A DNA stretch of 64,000 nt from Simmondsia chinensis (taxonomy: Eukaryota; Streptophyta; Magnoliopsida; Caryophyllales; Simmondsiaceae). The translations under genes and the position numbers were made by a program. Under the pieces are notes generated by a model. That model worked only from the letters and a program-made list of their open reading frames with translations, ran no database searches and was not told where the DNA came from. Location: contig JAGTTD010000011.1 of NCBI GenBank assembly GCA_018398585.1, positions 17,475,346 through 17,539,345 of the forward strand, in the 5' to 3' direction. Of the stretch, positions 33,301 to 44,516 are shown one piece after another. How positions within the stretch are numbered: position 1 is the stretch's first letter; every line of letters begins with the position of its first letter.

Positions 33301-35058
33301 GAAGAATTCTAAAATCGTAGGTGAATTGATGCTTCTGCATAAATCATTTGAAGTCTTGGCATTTGTTCTGTGTGAGGATAGAATTCTCATCTGCTACGGT
33401 TATAGCCAGGGGATGGGTTTTAATCACTTCATGCCAAACCTTCTTCACAACCTTTAGATCAACCAAACTATGAGTACTTCCATTATCTATTAAGATAGTG
33501 ATGTGCCTTTTTCCTGCTTTTCCTTTGATCCTTATCGTCTTGTGAGCTCCATTACCAATTAGTGCCTTCATACAAATCTCAATCTCATCCGCAGCCAATT
33601 CATCCTAGGACTCATGATCAGAACTACCCTCATCAGGCTCACATTCATCACTGTCTGACTATAATGCAGCATTAACCCCACAAGCAGACATCAAAAACTT
33701 GGAGCTGCATTTATGTCTTGGCTAATAAGGCTGATTGCACTTGTAGCAAAGCCTTTGAGGCCTCTTCTCGATAGACCTACTGGCCTTGGTCCCAATTACA
33801 TCTCTATCATGAGTTTTGAACCATTTCCTTTGAACTTGCCTTTGTCACTTGAAGAAATGACAGTGGCCTCAATCAATTTGGCTTTTGCATAAGCCTTTGT
33901 TAAGGTTTTAGGACCAATAGCTTTCACTGTGTTCTTAATCTGTGGCTTCAATCCATGAATAAAACTTGAGACATAATAAGACTCAGTTGCTTGAGGATAA
34001 GCAACTATCATACTAGCTCTTAAGTTCTTAAATCTTATCATATATTCTCTCACAGTAGTGGTTTGAAAGACTTTTTTGAAATGATCCACTACATCACTAG
34101 TGTCCTCATCACCATATCTTTCACACAAATCCTCCACAAATTTATCCCAAGAAAGGTTTGGATTGCTTTTTAACAAACTGCAAAACCATACCTCATGATC
34201 CCCATGAAGATATACTGCTGCCAATTCCACCTTTTCAGATTCTTTGATGTTGTAGAAATGGAAGTATCTATCACATCTCCTCAAGCATGACTAAGGTTGC
34301 TTTCCTTCAAAGGGATCAATCTGCACTCTTGGTTGTCTGAATGTATTGCTTCTATTCTCAGAAGAAGCATCATTAGTACCAGGACTTTACTGCCGGAAGT
34401 GATCAGGTGGCCTATCCAGATGCAAAATATTATCGGGAGAAGTTCTGGTATGAATAACAAAATCCAGGTGCCTCACATTTTGATTTGAGTTCATGCCAGA
34501 TGTTCGAAATTGCACTTGCTGAACAGGAAGATCTTGTGATCCGACAGTTACTTTAACTCCTTGTGGCCTTTTCTCTACAGATTTTTGCAGATCTTGAGGT
34601 CTAACATTCGTATGAATCATCGAAGGAGCATCGTTTGGCCTGTTCAAGACTGCTGCATTTTTGTTCGGCACTTGTGATTGCATCACTTCAGCCGGAGGCG
34701 ATAGTTGACTAGCAGGTCGAAGAACTCCAAAAACAGATGATTCACCTTGCTTATTTACTTGATTTTGAAGATCAAAAAGCTTTCTCTCAAATCCTTGGAG
34801 TTTCTACTCAATTAGAACTTCATACTTCTTCACATTCTATGCTTGATCTTGCTTCAAGCAATCAATTCCTTGTTGTTGCAGAACCTAAAATCGATTGAAC
34901 ATATCATCCAATTGTGACTTCAATTGATCATTTGTCACAAACCGAACTTCTTTTGTTGCATCTGCACTTGCAACAGTAGCATAGGAAACATTTGGATCAA
35001 CAAAAGCAACGGATTGACTAACTCCTACTCCCGATCGGGTAGTTATACCTCCTGACAT
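33301..35058 (-). pseudogene. Chromovirus H gag and protease
   Basis: The start is MSGGITTRSGVGV at 35058. A Gln-rich coiled-coil region with three stops follows (to 34800), then a 99-codon frame (34686-34387). The gag core at 34284-33796 has RRCDRYFHFYN, WDKFVEDLCERYG and FIHGLKPQIKNTVKAIGPKT. A zinc-knuckle trace is near 33720-33770. The protease at 33598-33344 reads LIDNGSTHSLVD, where Ser of the Asp-Ser-Gly triad is Asn. A stop precedes the gag core at about 34290. Confidence 0.83.
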
Positions 35059-35118
35059 GTTCGAATTCTTATTTTTAGATTTCGCCAGCTCAAATCAACC
35101 AATTGACAGCATGAACCT

Positions 35119-35133
35119 GGCTTTGATACCAAA
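35119..35133 (-). other. Primer-binding site of chromovirus H
   Basis: Minus strand TTTGGTATCAAAGCC next to the 5' LTR; two bases differ from the common tRNA-Met form. Confidence 0.85.
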
Positions 35134-35505
35134 TGTTAAGCTTCAATTTGAGAAACTGAAGTTAACTTGTGAAGAGAGAGTTTAGGGGAGTAAAGAAGTG
35201 AGGTTAGATGAGTGTTAGAGAAGAGATGAGAAGAGAGAGAAAAATATCTCAAGAATCAAGTAATTTTTCATTGAGTGAATCAAGACTTACAAGGATTGTT
35301 CCTCTTATAGGAGAATCTAGATGCAGTGAATCAAAAATATCCCTAACTACACCTAAACCGCCAAACTAGCCTCATATAAGCTAGGTAACCGACTTTGGCG
35401 CCAAATGATCAACTTACATTTGAACTAGGCCACACTTCTAACGCAATACAAGACTCCAATAATTCAATACATGGATTAAGACTCAAAACAGGAAAAATCA
35501 TGACA
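35134..35505 (-). repeat. 5' LTR of chromovirus H
   Basis: 372 bp; minus strand TGTCATGATTTTTCC ... GCTTAACA. Confidence 0.9.
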
Positions 35506-35510
35506 TAGTA

Positions 35511-36060
35511 ACTGCATGCATAGCTTTGAAACCTTGAAGAAGAAACCAGTGTCAACACTAATAATTGTAGCACCTGACTGGACTTCAGGCTTTGAACTTA
35601 TGTGCGACGCTAGTGACTATGCTATAGGGGCTGTGCTGGGGCAAAGAAAGAATAAAAACTTTCATGTAATTTACTTTGGTTGTAAAACTGTGACCGATGC
35701 ACATGTTAACTATGCTACTACTGAAAAAGAATTACTAGATGTTGTGTTTGCATTTGACAAATTTTGTTCCTACTTGCTTAATTCAAAGGTAATTGTTTAC
35801 ACTGATCATTTTGCTCTGAAATACCTTTTTGTAAAACAGGATGCAAAACTGAGATTGATTAGATGGATTCTATTGCTTCAGGAATTTGATTTAGAAATTC
35901 AGGACAAAAAGGGAACAGAAAATGTTATGGCAGATCATCTGTCACATCTTGAACGAGAGGACGAAGGTCCCTCTATCAAAGAAAAACTCCCGAATGAAAG
36001 CCTTATGATGGTAAGCGAGAATCCTAATTGTCCATGGTTGCACAGGAACTGCCCAAGGAC
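35511..36060 (+). pseudogene. Athila F RNase H
   Basis: Continues the RT after element [50 protein letters not shown] block as [31 protein letters not shown], and [14 protein letters not shown]. Open for 182 codons. The catalytic Asp positions in [20 protein letters not shown] and MADHLSH are retained. Confidence 0.9.
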
Positions 36061-37279
36061 ATGACATATAAACAAAAGAAGAAGTTCTTCACTGACTTAG
36101 AGCATTATTTTTGGGAAGAACCATTCTTGTATAAGCATTGTGCAGACCATATTCTCAAAAGATGTGTACCTGAGAAGGAAATAGAGAGCATCCTACACCA
36201 CTGTCACTCTCTCGAAACTGGTGGACACCATAGTGAAACAAAGACTTATAATCTGGGTTTTACTGGCCTACATTCTTTAAAGATGCTTTTAATTTTGTTA
36301 GTAAATGTGGTAGGTGTCAAAGGACATGTAACATCTCCAAGAAACCTGAAATGCCACTAAACAACATTTTGGTTGTTGATTTATTTGATGTTTAAGGGAT
36401 TGATTTCATGGATCCTTTCCCTTCATCATTTTCTAACAGATTTATTTTGGTTGCTGTAGATTATGTATCAAAATGGGTTGAAGCAGCTGCTTTTCCGACC
36501 AATGATGCTAAAGTTGCTGCAAACTTTGTTAGAAAGAACATCTCTTCTCATTTGGAACTCCTAGAGAAATTATAAGTGATGGCGGAAAACATTTTCGTGA
36601 CCACCAACTTAAGGCTTTATTGAGTAAGTATGGAATCACACACTATGTGGGTGCTCCATACCATCCTCAAACAAGTGGACAAGTGGAAATTTCAAACCGA
36701 GAATTGAAAGCTATTCTTAAAAAAATAGTTAGTACCTCTAGAATGGACTGGTCGAAAATTTTAGATGACGCACTTTGGGCATATAGAACAGCAGTCAAAA
36801 CACCTATTGGAATGTCCCCATATTGATTGGTTTATGGTAAGGCGTGTCATTTACCGGTAGAATTGAAACACAATGTATACTGGGCCATAAAAACCTTAAA
36901 CTTCAATTTAGAAGCTACAGGAGAAAAGAGGTTGCTACAACTCAATGAAATGGATGAGTTTAGGAATGAAGCATACGAAAATGCTCGAATTTACAAAGAC
37001 CGGACCAAAAGATGGCATGACAAGCACATCCTAAACAAAGAATTCATAGTGGGACAAAAAGTTTTACTGTTTAACTCCCGATTATGACTCTTCCCAAGGA
37101 AGCTGCGCTCTAGATGGTCAGGACCCTTCATTGTAACTCGTGTTTTTCCATATGGCATGGTTGAGATTCAAGATGAGAAAAAGGGTACTTTCAAAGTCAA
37201 TGGTCAAAGACTGAAACCTAACATTGATGGAAAGCTCGAGCCACTGAAAACTTTCATTCATCTCAACAATGCCGAATAA
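36061..37279 (+). pseudogene. Athila F integrase
   Basis: The zinc finger is split by a frameshift: HCHSLETGGHHSETKT (about 36200-36245), then CGRCQRTC (about 36307-36330). The core follows with DFMDPFPSSF (first Asp), a broken [10 protein letters not shown] (second Asp) and [19 protein letters not shown] (third, Glu) near 36650-36710. Then [16 protein letters not shown], a stop, VYGKACHLPVELKH, AYENARIYKDRTKRWHDKHI and the SRWSGPFIVTRVFPYG block, ending near 37279. Stops and two frame changes inactivate it. Confidence 0.88.
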
Positions 37280-38682
37280 TCCACTTAGAAAGTCGAGCTA
37301 ACGACTATAACCAAAGGCGCTTCTTGGGAGGCAACCCAAGTATTTCTATCCTTGTTTATCTTATTTTTCCTTTCATTATTTTTAATTGTCTCATATTTAT
37401 GTATATTTTTATTTAAACAGGTATTTTACAACAAGTTTCGGGGTAGCAAGATGTCAATATACACCATCAACAAGCAATCCTCAAACCTTGGGGGGTATCA
37501 CTCGCCCACTTAATCTTTGTAGTTCTTTTAACATTAAGAACAATGTTAACTCTAAGTTTGGGGGTGAGAAAAGCATTTTTTAAATTTTTGAAACAAAAAT
37601 TTTTAAAAAGTTTTCCTGTTTTATGTTTTAGAGTCGGCTTCAGTGCCTCCCAGAGCTCGGAGACTTTGTATGAGGATGTAAATAGTGTTGACCAATAAAA
37701 AGATTGTCTATTTTCTATAGTTTTAATCATTAGCCTTTTAAAAATTTCATTAAAAAAAAAAAAAGAAGGAAGTACTTATCATCATACTTTTTAGTCAATT
37801 TCTCTACTCTCTTTAGCTCGCTTACTCTAATTTGCTTTCATTAACCTAATAATCAATTGTTATTGTGTTATAACAGCAAAACATGATCTAATCTAAGGTA
37901 CTATCTTGATAAAACCATGGTATTTGACTTCACGAGCTAGCATAGCTGTTTTACTTTTCTTTCTGGTTAAAAGATGCTCAAATTTGAATGGATTGCATTA
38001 AAATTATCATTTACATAATAAACTTTGAAGAGTTATGCCTAAATCTAAAGAAGAAAAAAAGAGAAAAAAAAGAGGAAAACATCTCTAGCACCGCTATCCC
38101 ACATAAACAATTTTAAAGATATGTGCTACCCGTTAAGAGGGCATCTCAGTGGTGACTTCTCTTACTTATGGGTCATCGCACAGGAGTCGGAGCTTAATTC
38201 TCACTGAAGATATACTCAGGAAGTCATAATGAAGGCATCTCAGTGGTGGCTTCTCTTACTTATGGGTCATCGCCCAGGATTCGGAGCTTAATTCTCGCTG
38301 AAGATGTACTCACATGGTAATATTAGGGGTGTCTCAGTGGTGGCTTCTCTTACTTATGGGTCATCGCCCAGGAGTCGAAGCTTGATTCTTGTTGAAGATA
38401 TACTCATGAACCGAAATTGACTGGAGCAAATAAATTGCTCAAAAAAAAAAAAGAGAAAAAATGGCACAAATAATTAGTTTTGGGCATACTTGATAAGTTT
38501 TGTTATGAGTAGTATGAATTTTGTCCTCTATTCAATTTGAAATTCTTAAGATTAGAAAGAATGGATAAACTTAGAACCTTAAACTTTGAGCCTCAGTCAT
38601 TCTTCTCTAATTTAGAGTGCACCTGCTTTGACTTGTGGAAAAATTCTTAAAAATTACGAGATCCTGTGCTTCAAGATTTAGC
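37280..38682 (+). other. Athila F 3' non-coding region
   Basis: Begins with the conserved Athila segment (37293-37340). A first purine tract, CTAAGTTTGGGGGTG (37552-37566), lies internally. An A-run is at 37752-37765. No env-like ORF of any length is present. Contains the tandem repeat listed separately. Confidence 0.75.
38141..38411 (+). repeat. Three tandem copies of a ~95-bp repeat
   Basis: Copies begin at 38141, 38235 and about 38330. Each has the core CTCAGTGGTGGCTTCTC, TTACTTATGGGTCATCGC, a CCAGGAGTCGGAGCTT segment and GAAGATATACTCA. They are close to one another, so the duplication is younger than most of the surrounding decay. Plant gypsy 3' regions are known to grow such repeats. 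Confidence 0.85.
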
Positions 38683-38702
38683 CTTGCTCGAGGACGAGCA
38701 AG
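38683..38702 (+). other. PPT-proximal hairpin of Athila F
   Basis: CTTGCTCG / AGGA / CGAGCAAG, a perfect 8-bp stem with an AGGA tetraloop, 19 nt before the 3' LTR. Confidence 0.7.
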
Positions 38703-38707
38703 ATTCA

Positions 38708-38721
38708 GTTTGAGGGTAATT
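38708..38721 (+). other. Polypurine tract of Athila F
   Basis: GTTTGAGGGTAAT, a degraded tract directly before TGATAAGTC. Confidence 0.7.
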
Positions 38722-40156
38722 TGATAAGTCTAAATTAGTATATAATTATTTATATTATTTTGATGTATTTTTAACCATTTTACATTAAACTTTTATCGTT
38801 TTTGCTCGGTTTTGCTTGTTTTGAATCATATTGCTATTTTCTTGTGAAAACACTCATTTTATTTTAAATCTTACTAGGTTTATCATTAACATCAACAAGT
38901 AGAAGCAAGATACATCAAATAAAAGCAAAAAAAATAACAAAATCACCCCAAAACACACGGTTCATATATGAACCTACATAAAATAACACATTTTGCAAAC
39001 AAGTTGCAATGGGCGGCAACTTTAAACATATTTTACTACTCAAATTCATTGTATAATACTTAAAAAAATATTATTTTTCAGGTTTTTGGGCAGTAGAAAG
39101 TGAAGTAACATAAAATAACAATGCTTTGTACAAGTTGTAAAGCTGCCGCAACTCTTAGCAAATGAGGAGCAAGTTTGTCTAATTTTTATTCATATTTTTT
39201 TCCCTCCTCAAATCCTATAAATAGGTGAGGTTTGTGAAGGTTTAAATCATCCTTCACTCAGCAAAAAACCTCAAGAACAAGTGAGAAAAAATTCAGAGAA
39301 AACAACTGAGGAAAGAAGAAGAAAGGAAGGAAGAAAGTTGGTTTGTAATTTTATTTTTTTAAGTTCTTTCTATCCTTTTCTTCATTAAGTTCATGAATTT
39401 TGTGTTAGATATGCTTTATACTATGTTTATCATGAACTAATTTTGTTATTCCAAGGCTACGATGTAGCCTAAGTTGTAACATACGCTCATTTCTAATTAA
39501 ACGTGTTCAATGTTTTGTCATTGCATTGTTGAAGTATTTATCATTATTCTTCATGAGTTTTAAATGCTTGATCGCCATTTAAGGCCTATAATGATTCATA
39601 ATGAGTCCGAGAGGAGATTTATGATGATTGCTAAGGTGATAAGCACCACAAATTGAGCGAATGCTCGAGAGAGATTAACGCGATCTGTGTGGTTTTAAGT
39701 AAAAATCACAGATCTTTAAAAACTCTATTCTCATTTAAATTCATGCATGAGAGTGATGGGTTAATATGTAAAAGAGCATGCTAAATGTTACTTGAAAGAG
39801 AATATTTAGCAAATTAGGGTTTTCAACCATCAACACCTAATAACAACTTGAATGTCAAGAATAGAAAAGCGTATTGATGCAACTAGGTGAAATCGGATGC
39901 CTTGGATCTTATTAATTGATAAAACCCAACAAGAATCAGTAAATTTTAGATAAAAATTCAGTAAAAATTTTTTTTAGCCCTTTTTATTTTATTTGTTACA
40001 TAATTAAAACTTCAATTTTGGGTCTTTCAAAAAGTGTTGAAACTACTAATTTCGGTACTCGCTCAAACACAATCCTCATGGGAACGATACTCTACTCACT
40101 CTTTATTACTTAATACGACTAGTGCACTTGCTAACGCATGCGCAAAGTAAGCATCA
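38722..40156 (+). repeat. 3' LTR of Athila F
   Basis: 1435 bp, TGATAAGTCTAAATTAG ... GTAAGCATCA. TATA box CTATAAATAGG at about 39218-39228. Length and the TGATAAGTC start fit Athila. A second, diverged copy in opposite orientation lies at 56390-57799. It abuts the tandem array at 40157 without extra sequence. Confidence 0.85.
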
Positions 40157-41294
40157 CCACCCAACGTTCAACAAATTTATATGGGTGCCTAAGGATTCAC
40201 ATAAGCTTTGTTTTGATATAAAATGTGACCAGTAACTCTTCACGGATTAAAAGTTAAGCCAGTTTTAAGTGGCAAGGTAAGTTATACGCCTTACATGTGT
40301 TTAGCTCGCCCAAACCCTTTTTTGGGGACTTTTTTTGGTACCGATCATTAAAAAACATTTATATAGATAGCTAAAGCCTCTCATGAGCTTCGTTTTGATA
40401 TACAATTTGACCTATAACTCTTCACGGATTAAAAGTTATTCTCGTTTTACGTGGCTAGGAAAGTTACACGCCTTACTTGTGTTTAGCTCGCCCAAATTGT
40501 ATTTTTGGGTACTTTCTGCCTCCAACCATTCAAACCTAGGACTCTTCACGGATCAAAAGTTATGCCCATTTTAAGTGGCAAGGTAAGTTACACGCCTTAC
40601 TTGCGTTTGGCTTGCCCAAATCCTTTTTCGGGTACTTTTTGTTACCAAATGTTCAAAAAAGTTAAATAGGTAGCTAGAGCTTCTCATGAGTTTTGTTTTG
40701 ATATAAAATTTGCCACAAGACTGATCGCCCTAGTTATGGACAACAAGGATGGGTCACCGCATGGCTAGATGCCGGCAGCCAGCTGGGAGTAGGCGACAAA
40801 CTTGGTGCCCATGCATGCCTTATATAAAGAGCGGGAGGGGGAACATTCCCTCACCCCCTTCTTTCTCTCAACCCCCATTCCTCTGTCAACTCCCTCTCTC
40901 TCTCTCTCCCACACTTTCTCTCCAACACACTCTCCCTCCCCCGAGGCAAGCCTTGTCTAAGCTGGGCCACTCCACGCCTCAACCTCCTATCGTCCTTCAC
41001 ATTCATCTCTCTGGAGCAATAACTACTCAACCTTCACTTCTTCTCAGGCTAAGTGTTTCATATCTTTTATATGTATTTATTACCTGCTTTTAATATTAGT
41101 TTATGAGATCGTTACTGACTTGAGTATCGGAGGGGTCCCCCGTGTCCCTCTAACTGTCTATTTGAATCATGCAGGAAATATTAAGCAGGAAGTGCAGCTA
41201 GAGCTTGAGTTCAACTCGTCCTTACGAACCCGATCTGTTACTGAACTCCCATTCGATGAATAAACTCACTGACTAAATTCATTGAAAACATAAC
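40157..41294 (+). repeat. Array unit 1
   Basis: Three sub-repeats (GGTAAGTT-type sites near 40275, 40450, 40580). TATATAAA at 40821-40828. Palindrome degenerate (CGAGGCAAGCCTTG, about 40941). Ends at the primer-like site at 41295. Partial on the left, where the Athila LTR begins. Confidence 0.85.
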
Positions 41295-42398
41295 TGGCGC
41301 CATCTATGGGAAGGATTACAAGCTTACGCCGGGCACACCTAAATGAAAATTTATAAAGAAAGCTTGATTGAAAAAGTATAGGTGTGGTTGTTCATTTACA
41401 CCCTTTTTTCGTTTTTTTTCTTTGGGAAAAAATTCTGAATAATCATGATGAGCATCTAGGGCTTGTCAAGAGCTTCATTTTGACATAATGTTTTATCTAT
41501 AACTCTTCACGGATTAAAAGTAATGCCCATTTTAAGTCGCAAGGTAAGTTATACGCCATACTTTTGTTTGGTTCGCCCAAATCCTTTTTCATGTCCTTTT
41601 TGTTGCCAAACATTCAAAAAATTAATATAGGTGGCTAGGGCTCGTCACGAGTTTTGTTTTGATATGATATGCGACCCGTCACTCTTCACAGATAAAATGT
41701 TATGCCCGTCATCTTTCGGGTACTTTCTACCACCAAACGTTCAACATTATTATATCAGTAGCTAGAGCTTCTCACGAGCTTCATTTTGATATAAAATTTG
41801 CCATAAGACTAGTCACCCTAGCTGTGGGAAACCACTTGGTCGTCCAAGATGGGCGACATGTGGTCGCCGCAACGGTGGCCGGTGGCAACTAGCTGGGCTC
41901 CTTGGGTGCCCAGACGGGCCGAGGCCCTATATAAAAAGGGGGTGGGGGCACATTCCCTCACCCCCATTCTTTCTATCAACTCTTGTTCCTCTCTAACCGC
42001 CCTTTCTCTCTTCCACACTTTCTCTTCTACACTCTCTCTTGCTCCCGAGGCTAGCCTCGCCTAAGTTAGGCCACTCCACGCCTCAACCTCCTATCGTCCA
42101 TCACGTTCATTTCTCTAGAGCAGTAACTACTCAACCTTTTACTCTTCTCAGCGCAAGTCTTTTATATATTTTTTATGTATTTGTTATTGCTTTTAATATT
42201 AATTTATGAGATCAATACTCACTTGAGGGTTGGAGGCTCCCCCGTGGGTCCCTCTAACTGTCTGTTTGAATCCTGCAGGAATTACCTAGACAAGCGTCCA
42301 GCTAGAGCTTGGGTTCAGCTCATCCTAACGAACCCCTTCTAGTACCGAAATCCCATTTGATGAATAAACTCACTGGCTAAATTCGTCGAAAGCATAAC
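41295..42398 (+). repeat. Array unit 2
   Basis: Primer-like site TGGCGCCATCTATGGGAA at its start. One full sub-repeat (about 41540) and one with an internal deletion (about 41700). TATATAAA at 41928-41935. Perfect palindrome CGAGGCTAGCCTCG at 42046-42059. Confidence 0.85.
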
Positions 42399-43477
42399 TA
42401 GCACCGTTTGTGGGAAGGATTACAAGCTCACGCTTGGCTCGATGTTTCTTGTAAGGCTCCAACATCTTATGGGTCAAGCAATGTTATTTTTGGTATTTTT
42501 CGGGTTCCTTAGCCTTCATTACAAAAGCCCACCTAAACTAAAATTTATAAATAAAGTTCGATTGAACAAGTTTAAGTGTGGCTATACACTTTATGCCCCT
42601 TTTTCATTTTTTATTTAGGCAAAAATTATGAAAAATCATGATAAGCTCCCGGAGCTCTTCAAAATCTTCATTTTTATATAAAGTTCGATCCGCAACTCTT
42701 CACAGATTAAAAGTTACGCCCGTTTTAATTGGCAAGGTAAGTTTTATGACTTACCTATGTTTAGCTCGCCCAAATCCTTTTTCGGGTACTTTTTGTTACC
42801 AAACGTTCAAAAATATTATACAGGTAGCTAGAGCTCCTCACGAGCTTCGTTCTGATATATAATTTGCCACAAGACTACCGCCCTGGCTATGGGCGACCTA
42901 TGGTCGCCGCAAAGGTAGTCGCCGGCGACAAGCTGGGCGCTGATGACCAACTCGGCGCCCAACATGTGGGCGCCCACACGGGCCCCAGGCCCTATCTTAA
43001 GAGGGGGTTGGGGCACATTCCCGCACCCCCGTTCTTTCTCTCAACTCTTGTTCCTCTCTCAACTCCCTCTCTCTCCCCCACACTTTCTCTACTACACTCT
43101 CTATCTCTCCCGAGGCTGGCCTCGCCTTAGCTAGGATACTACACGCCTCAACCTCCTACCGATCTTCACATTCATCTTTCAAGAGCAATAACTACTCAAC
43201 ATTCTAATCTTCTTAGGCTAAGTCTTTTACATCTTTTATATGTATTTATCACATGCCTTTAATATTAGTTTATGAGATCAATACTGACTTGAGCGTCGGA
43301 GGGGTCCTCCATGGGTTACCCCGCTGATCCCTTTAACCGTATGTTTGAATCTTGCAAGAAATATCAGGCCAAGTTTGTAGCTACAGCTTGAGTTTAGCTC
43401 GTCCTTACGAACCCCTTCTCATACCGAACTCTCATTCGATGAATAACCTCACTAACTAAATTCATTGAAAACATAAC
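42399..43477 (+). repeat. Array unit 3
   Basis: Primer-like site mutated (TAGCACCGTTTGTGGGAA). One sub-repeat (about 42732). TATA box decayed to TATCTTAA (42993-43000). Palindrome with one change (CGAGGCTGGCCTCG, about 43112). Confidence 0.85.
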
Positions 43478-44516
43478 TGGTGCCTTCTGTGGGAAGGATT
43501 ACAAGCTCACGCCTGGTTTGATGTTTTTTGTAAAGCTCAAACGTCTTAGGGGTCAAGCAAGGTAATTTTGGTTTTTTTCGGGTTCCTTGGCTCTCTCTGC
43601 GAAGGCGCACATAAACGAAAATTTATAAAGAAAGCTCGATTGAACAACTTTAAGTGTGATTGTACCTTTTACGCCCCTTTTTCGGTTTTTTTTTTTTTTT
43701 TTTTTGGACAAAAATTCTAAAAAATCATGATAGGCTCCTAGAGCTCTTCAAAAGCTTCATTCTGATATAAATTCGATCCCCAACTCTTCACAGATTAAAG
43801 GTTATGCCCGGTTATAAGTGGCAAGGTAAGTCATATGCCTTACCTCCGTTTAGCTCGCCCAAATCCTTTTTCGAGTACTTTTTGTTACCAAATGTTAAAA
43901 AAAAAGTATATAGATAGCTAGAGCTCCTCACAAGTTTTGTTTTGATATAAATTATTCCACAAGACTAGGGCGACCACCTAGTCGCCCAAGATGGGAAGCC
44001 TGTGGTCTGGGCGGCCATGCAGGCCCTATGTAAAGAGGGGGTGGGGCCATCCGGCTCCCCTATGTAAAGAGAGGGTGGGGGCATATTCCTCTCCCAACTC
44101 CCTCTCTCTCTCCCGCACACTCTCTCCTACACACTCTCTCTCTCTCCCCTGAGGCAAGCCTCGTCTAAGCTAGGCCACTTCACGCCACAACCTCCTATCA
44201 TCTTTCACGTTCTTCTCTCTACTGCAATAAATACTCAACCTTCTACTCTTCTCAGGCTAAGTCTTTTGTATGTTTGATATATATTTATTACATGCTTTTA
44301 ATATTAGTTCATGAGTTCAATACTGACTTGAGTGTCGGAAGGGTCCCCACTGGGTTACTTTGCAGGTCCCTCTATCCGTCTGTTTGAATCTTGCAGGAAA
44401 TATCTAGCTGGGGGTGCAGCTAGAGCTTGAGTTTAGCTCATCCTTAAAAACCCCTTCCCATACCAAACTCCCATGCGATGAATAAACTCACTGAAAAAAT
44501 TCGTCAAAAACATAAC
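43478..44516 (+). repeat. Array unit 4
   Basis: Primer-like site TGGTGCCTTCTGTGGGAA. One sub-repeat (about 43822). TATGTAAA at 44027-44034, followed by a 34-bp local duplication that repeats the box near 44062. A T-run of about 20 at 43690. Confidence 0.85.

Larger units (their letters stand above)
29822..35505 (-). mobile_element. Ty3/gypsy chromovirus H (Reina-like), nested in Athila F
   Basis: LTRs 29822-30183 and 35134-35505; flanks TAGTG and TAGTA suggest a one-base-altered duplication. The structure is complete on the minus strand (primer site, gag, protease, RT, RNase H, integrase, chromodomain, purine tract) but more degraded than E. It is the same family as E and R judged from near-parallel wording across RT and integrase, but the LTRs differ in sequence. 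Confidence 0.9.
21565..40156 (+). mobile_element. Athila-like Ty3/gypsy element F, 5'-truncated, with two nested insertions
   Basis: Plus-strand segments 21565-22694, 28185-29821 and 35506-40156 read in order as Athila gag, protease, RT, RNase H, integrase, 3' non-coding region and a 1.4-kb LTR. Elements G and H account for the interruptions, each with target duplications. The 5' LTR, primer site and first part of gag are absent. The gap lies near the copia D insertion, but no clean junction can be named. The conserved segment GTCGAGCTAACGAC ... GGGAGGCAACCCAAG (about 37293-37340) after the pol stop is characteristic of Athila-group elements (family knowledge). Confidence 0.9.
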
